DNA of 64,000 bases, taken from the NCBI GenBank assembly GCA_021186555.1, contig JAJKFL010000006.1, positions 33,229,478 through 33,293,477 of the forward strand. Direction: 5' to 3'. The stretch is from Reticulitermes speratus (taxonomy: Eukaryota > Arthropoda > Insecta > Blattodea > Rhinotermitidae). Within the stretch, counting starts at the first letter, position 1. Every line of letters starts with the position of its first letter. Positions 58,468-64,000 of the stretch are shown one piece after another. A program made the position numbers and the translations under genes. Below the pieces are notes generated by a model. It saw only the letters and a list, made by a program, of their open reading frames with translations. It did no database searches and had not been told where the DNA came from.

Positions 58468-58506
58468 ATATTATATTATATTATATTATATTATATTATA
58501 TTATAA
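58468..58506. repeat. (ATTAT)n pentanucleotide microsatellite
   Basis: TATTATATTATATTATATTA-type run, present only in duplication copy 2. Confidence 0.9.
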
Positions 58507-58872
58507 ATTATATAGTGGTGGCGGCTTTCTGCAAAACGTTAGGACCTTCTGGCACCAGGAACCGCTTACACAATGTTCAGGCTACGTTCTCCTTCCAGAA
58601 CATTAAACACGTTTTCTCGCTCCATGGTGCCTCTGCTGTAATGATGTAGTGTTACATAGAGTAGAATAGAGTGGTATAATTATTGCTTTAGACATTGTTG
58701 CAGTCACAATAAAAAATTCGATTTTTTAATTTCGTATAATTTTAAAGAATCTGCAATTTTAAAACAACTCCAACAAAATTTTAAAAAATATTACTTAAAT
58801 CCTGCAAATGAAATAAAGCAAAGCAGCGTACCTTAGAAAGGGAAAGACAAATTATGCCAGCAATATAAATAA

Positions 58873-59030
58873 GAGCTCAGGATTGGGACAAGAGCGGGCT
58901 CTTGTGAATGAGGTAATGAACCTTCGAGTTCCACAAATCGCGGGGAAATTCTTGACTAGCTAACGACCTGCTAGCTTCTCAAGAATGACTCTGCTCCATG
59001 GAGTTAGTTAGATAGCTATATGGATAAGAA
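58873..59030 (+). mobile_element. Severely 5'-truncated LINE insertion in copy 2
   Basis: It reads LLVNEVMNLRVPQIAGKFLT then RPASFSRMTLLHGVS, the extreme 3' end of the LINE family seen at 18.5 kb. Copy 1 (near 56110) has ATAAATAAGAACAAACGATC uninterrupted. Here ATAAGA is repeated on both sides of the insert, a probable short target duplication. Confidence 0.75.
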
Positions 59031-60309
59031 AAAACGATCAGAAGGTAAAGGAGAAAAAATACTTATTCCACAAACGTCATCTTTTATCGCAGTAGATATA
59101 TGTGAGTGTCACTGTCAGTACTAGTGTAATTGTTCAACCGAATATTTTTCTGAACTATATTCAGTGTTGCTGCAAATTGACGCCGTTACTCACATATTCA
59201 AATAACACTGCTCTAGACACCCGATATCATTACGGACATTTGTTCCTCTTTTCACAGTATTTAATTATCATATGTCAAAACTGTTAACCGATGCATTAAA
59301 AATTTTCCATTGTGTCTTACTGTTTGAAGTTCAGTTGAACAAAAGAAATCCGGCAACTAATCATTCCCGAGCGAGTTTCCACATTTCTTGTTCTCTTCAA
59401 GAGACATTATTTTAATGCAGAAAGGCCGTGAGTACATAGACATATATGTTTTCGTATCGTATTATTTAAAGATCAGTTGAATTGAAGAAAGGACGGTTAC
59501 TGACCATTTCCGAGCCAGTTTCCAAATTTCTGGTTCTCTTCACCAGACAAACGGATTAATGTAGAAACGCTGTAAGTAAACGGACAAATATCCTCTCATT
59601 TCTTGTTCTAATCACAAGGTCAAGAAATGAAGAACTTTCTTAATCGTATTCACAACAAAAAGTCAGTGTTTATTAATTTTGACATGAAATAGTATATATT
59701 TCCCTGTCAATAACTTGTATTAGTTATCGCAGCTCTTTGAGTCCTTTTTGTTTTTCAAACATCAGAATTGTACTTGGTAACTTGGTGTTCAGGTAAAAGT
59801 TTATAAATTTCTGAGATGCCACTTTCCTTTCTGTTCAGAAAGGAATATATCACAATATCTTTCACAGTATCAACGAATTAGAATAAATTTCCATGACTGT
59901 AGGAAATTATTTAATTATAATCGGCTAATAGGCAGGTCTCACATTATATAAATACCGGGGTATTAGGTATTGTAACATGGTTCCCTCTTGCATTAATATC
60001 GATTCCATTTCATTACGTTTATTAATGTGAAAAAAATAGAAACAACGAATTGTAAGGAAGTGCAACCCTTTCGCATGACCATCTTCTATCCGCCTGAAAG
60101 TTTTATCTTATTCTAAGAATTGTTATGTATTACTAAAAAGAGACAGCCAATTTTTCAAATCTAGCATACCTTGCTGTGTCTTCTGGTAAAATATATTTTC
60201 GTTACGAATCACGTGAAATCGTTTCCAGAAATATTTACCGTTGAGAACAAGGAGTTGTCTGAAACTCACATCTGTGCTGCATACTGGTTTGGGTCTCAAA
60301 TAAAATAAC

Positions 60310-60512
60310 TGCTACATATATACATACATATGTACATACATACATGATTACATACATACATGCATATATACATACATTCAGACATACATACATATATACA
60401 CACATACATACATACCTGCGTACATACGTGCGTACATACATACATACATACCTACAGACATACATACATATATAAATACATACGTACATACATATACACA
60501 TACATACATATT
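60310..60512. repeat. (ACAT)n tetranucleotide microsatellite
   Basis: TACATACATACA-type sequence with interruptions. Its minus strand gives a spurious Tyr/Val/Cys/Met ORF. A shorter version ends duplication copy 1. Confidence 0.95.
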
Positions 60513-61140
60513 TCTGCAGGATAATGATCTGTATTGATAAGACATGTCAGAGTTATATTAAAAGTTATTTAAATTTAATATCTGTACTGCTATAGTGCTT
60601 CTAATGTAAGTAATTTTTCCGTTGTTTCTCTTCGCTTAATGGAAAGTAGTGAAATATCAAGCATTGTGAATAATAGAGACGTACGATTTTATAATTGTGG
60701 CAATACCTGATTCTAGATATTAAATAGTGAAGAACTGAAAATATCTGCTCCTGATAATTAGCATAATATCGACATGTTAAGCTTTGATAAAATATGATTT
60801 TAGAAATATAGCATTCTGTATTTTCGAGGCCTGTACTCTAATCAAGAAATGTAACATAGAACCTCTCTGCCAATGCATTTGTAAACGTTCTTAATTTTCC
60901 TTTTACAGAAAATATTTGTTGGACTTCTCGGAGAATTTGTGTGTAATCTAATCTTCCACAATCCAACTTACAAGATCACAAGGGAAAAGACGAATATTAC
61001 ATAAACTTGGCACTTGAAGGAACACCAAAAGTTTATCAAACGTTTGCCTTAGGAAGACTAAAATTTTAAGTACATTAGAAAGGGAAATTAAAATTACACA
61101 TAACTTCTGGAAATAAACGAAATAAACATATCACCGCACC
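60513..61140. other. Region upstream of the IR gene
   Basis: AT-rich, with no recognised coding sequence. It would hold the promoter of the IR if the gene is expressed. No clear TATA-initiator arrangement can be called by eye. Confidence 0.4.
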
Positions 61141-63195
61141 ATGATTCTCCTGGTAATATTTTGCATAACGTGCTGCGTAGCCCAAGCAGTCCTGCAAAAT
61201 ACTGCCCATGAATATCCACTGATGGACGGCGTTAAACGCATAAGTGAGAAACTCTTCCCCCCTGGACAACCACTCGTCGTAGTTTTACCCGTTGTGGAAG
61301 AACACTCGACTAAGGAAGAATGGGGATATTTGATTAAAGAACTGCATACGTCAAGCCGCTGGCCAATAATCGTGCTGAACGTTAATTTTGAGACGAATAG
61401 GGATACGAGGATCGAAATAAACAAGCATGGGAGTTACATTATCCTCATATCAGGTACATGTCAGGGGGTTATTAAGTATATCGCAGATTTCTGGAAGCAA
61501 TTGGCTGTATTGGTTTCAGGTGTCATATGGCAATCATGGAATCCGACAGCCATTGTTTGTCATTCCTGTAATGACTCATTGCACGCATTACGAAAACACA
61601 TATATGTCCCAAGGTATACTCAATAACTATGGTTTTTAAAGTTACCAACAGTATTGTAGTCTTTTCAAGAGTCAAGTGGACACGTGAGTAACGGACTGCA
61701 AGAAGGAATAAGTGACTCAACTACAAGTACACTTTTCACATTACACACTTGGTTTGCTTATGAGAATTCGCAAAGTTGCATACTTGATGAAGGTAATGTA
61801 CCTCTGAAGACTTTCTCTGTAAGAAACTTTAGTGACATTCTGAATAGCGGGAAACTTGTAAGACAGTCTGATAAGAATTTACACGGATGTCCAGTCACAG
61901 TGCTTTTAAGAGAATACCCATTTTTTGAACCGCCGCCACGTCGAGTTTGGAATAATGAATCTGGGAAGAATGATTTGAACTATAAGGAAGAATTGGATAT
62001 TATTATGGTAAAAATGATTGCAAAGTCACTTAACGTGTCTCTTGTAGCACTGCTAGCACAGTATCCAAGTAGTGACGATATTGATCATTATGTAGGCCTT
62101 GAAATCACAGCTGGAGAAACTCTTAAGAGTAAGGCAGATATTGTCATTGGTGGGCTCAACAAGTTGGAATTTTCTGTATACCCTTTCGAAGTCTCACGAG
62201 GCTATTTCAATATAAGACTATCATGGTACACACCATGTGCAATAAAATATCGAATGTGGAATAGAATTTTCAAAATATTTTCTATAGGCCTGTGGTTATG
62301 TATTATTTTGTTCTTCGTTTTGGCTGTCATTACGGTAAACTGCATTTCAAATTATGGCCACAGACTTCACCTAAATGAATACAGAGCTTACGGGAATGTC
62401 ACGAGTATTACAGCAAATATGACAGCTATCGCACTAGGAGTATCAGTACACAAAACAACCACGCACAACACCGCTTCGTGTATTGTTTGTTTCCTGGGTG
62501 TGCTACAGTATTGGAATAAGCACAGTGTTCCAGGCGTACCTCACCTCATTCATTATCGACCCAGGGTACGAAGAGCAAATCAAGACTTTAGATCAAATGC
62601 TAAACTCGGGAAAGAAGTTTGGTGTCGCACTTGGTTCAGAAGAATTTTTCTGACTCAGAATTTTTGATGCATACTGCGTTCTGTCCAGACCAACTTACGT
62701 GTATCAAGTGGGCAAGCAAATATCAGAATATTACAACACTTATGACGGACACGTATAGCGACGTGCTTAAATCTGGCGGCTATTGGACAGATGAAAATAA
62801 CAGACCTTTAATTTGCGAGCTTGAAGATGGAACTGTCGCGGTTTACGACGTAGGGATGGCAGTCCTAAAAGGACACCCTTTACTGGAACACATAAATGAT
62901 GTCATAGATCACGTTGTAGAGGCAGGCCTTCCTATGCAATGGAAAAAACGTGTGTTAGAAACTGTAAAACTCTCGAGCAAGCAAGTTTCACTTACACGTT
63001 AGCCGACACATACGTGAATATCATGCGACACATCTGCAGTCTGCTTTTTACGTGTTGCTACTGGGGTACGTACTGGCACTTCTTTCGTTTATCTGGAAGT
63101 CATATGGTATAACGTTATGTCAAAAAGGAGTTATCTTACACATATGTCCGCTTCTCATGGAGCCTTATAAACAGTCTCTTGAGACATGTTGCTGA
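61141..63195 (+). pseudogene. Divergent, intronless ionotropic receptor (IR), frame interrupted seven times
   Basis: The start ATG (context CGCACCATG) opens a signal peptide, MILLVIFCITCCVAQ. An extracellular amino-terminal part follows (LFPPGQPLVVVLPVVEEHST, SWNPTA). The ligand-binding S1 lobe is NLHGCPVTVLLREYPFF...RRVWNNESG, then ADIVIGG and SWYTPCAI. TM1 is FSIGLWLCIILFFVLAVITV, followed by a pore-like ITANMTAIALGVSV. The next helices read FVSWVCYSIGISTVFQAYLT in a shifted frame. The S2 lobe has FSDSEFLMHTAFCPDQLTC, and the last helix is SAFYVLLLGYVLALLSFIW. The total, about 680 residues, is normal for divergent IRs, which are ligand-gated cation channels in chemosensory dendrites. Frame changes fall near 61551, 61637, 61680, 62467, 62640, 62995 and 63033. 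The first five look like one extra base and the last two like duplicated CA. It is either a young pseudogene or a gene with sequence errors. Confidence 0.87.
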
Positions 63196-64000
63196 CATAG
63201 GCCTGCTTCGGAGCAGGAGGCTTCTTAATAACAAGTGTGTTAACTTCAAACAACGTAGAAAACGCGATTGTTAAGCTAAATGTTCGCGTGGTCTCATTTA
63301 ATTATATTAATATGTTGTGCCACAAAATAATTTATGTATGTGACTTCTTGCATATAATGAATAACCTGTAACGTGTATTATTACTAATTCAGACATTAAA
63401 GCAAAACGTCTTGAATATGCAGTTACACGCATTACAGTAGTTTAGTACAGCAGGGACTGTACGTTGCATGTTCTTTCCCAGTCAGCCTAATCGTCGACAC
63501 CAACACAACACCTGCAGTAACCTTAAGCATTTGCACATTCGAAGGAGAAGTTTGGCGTCCTTGTAACAGACATACAGCACTAGCTGAAAAGTGATAAGCG
63601 AAAAATATTTGTCCCAGGATTGGGAAAGGTGAACGATTTTAATTCCATCACGTTGACAGTCAGTTGGTGGTGGCAGAAAGAATCACTGACGAGAGCGACT
63701 GAGAATGCTTGGCGAAGATTCAACGAATTGAGTTTTGAGCACCAAAATTATAACATCACACTTAAATGTAAATACTCATACGAAATATATTTACTCATAA
63801 AAATATCCAAATAACTGTAAGACATGCTTTGATTGTACGCATTAATTAGATCACTGTATAGACCTCACTTCATTCGTTGTTTCTAAGTTTTAAATAAAGC
63901 ACCTTTCGACCAAGAGTGATTTATAAATTCACATAGCTCACAATTAATGTAAACAACTCTTATATCCCTTACACCGCTATCACAGTGCACTGCAGTGTGC
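63196..64000. other. Downstream non-coding stretch
   Basis: A possible polyadenylation signal AATAAA at about 63892, far downstream of the IR. No other gene recognised. The 64-codon ORF at 63620-63814 has no family resemblance. Confidence 0.4.

Larger units (their letters stand above)
57875..60512. repeat. Tandem segmental duplication, copy 2
   Basis: Same start and end words as copy 1, but ~540 bp longer. The extra length is a foldback element (57999-58257), a pentanucleotide microsatellite, a LINE-tail insertion (about 58873-59030) and a longer terminal (ACAT)n run (about 60310-60512). Substitutions and small indels are scattered through the pair, so the duplication is not recent. Confidence 0.9.

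Noticed and set aside
60235-60501. 88-codon Tyr/Val/Cys/Met ORF
   Set aside because: Produced by the (ACAT)n microsatellite.

Overview
This window is AT-rich, intron- and repeat-dense animal DNA. The gene families point to an insect. The divergent, apparently intronless ionotropic receptors and the abundant tRNA-derived SINEs and LINE tails would fit a cockroach or termite, but that placement is inference. There is no sign of operons or other bacterial organisation. Only two protein-coding loci are convincingly supported, plus one decayed paralogue. Everything else is intron, intergenic DNA, satellites and transposon remnants.

Left part (1-13.1 kb): the N-terminal half of an SLC45-family sugar/proton transporter gene lies on the minus strand. 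Five exons (12877-13113, 11665-11927, 8765-9022, 7511-7612, 5294-5421) join in matching splice phases and give about 326 residues with six predicted membrane segments. The C-terminal half must lie beyond the left edge. A ~58-bp minisatellite (116-bp dimer) at 4075-5293 abuts the donor of the last visible exon and looks as if it was seeded by that exon-intron junction. Further left is a 392-bp element with terminal inverted repeats, and a SINE.

Middle (13.1-53 kb): no gene was recognised. It holds several SINE families, LINE 3' fragments, remnants of mariner/IS630-type transposases, foldback elements with 12-bp target duplications, a recurrent short hairpin motif, and a ~120-bp satellite with a five-unit higher-order structure (47.2-49.15 kb). 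An inverted pair of mariner 3' ends sits at 51.9-52.6 kb.

Right part (53-64 kb): two divergent ionotropic receptor (IR) loci on the plus strand flank a ~2.1-kb tandem segmental duplication (55.4-60.5 kb). The first (53.0-54.5 kb) is a clear pseudogene split by a SINE. The second (61.14-63.2 kb) keeps the full IR architecture from signal peptide to last membrane helix, but its reading frame shifts seven times, always in the insertion direction. It is either a young pseudogene or a region with uncorrected read errors.
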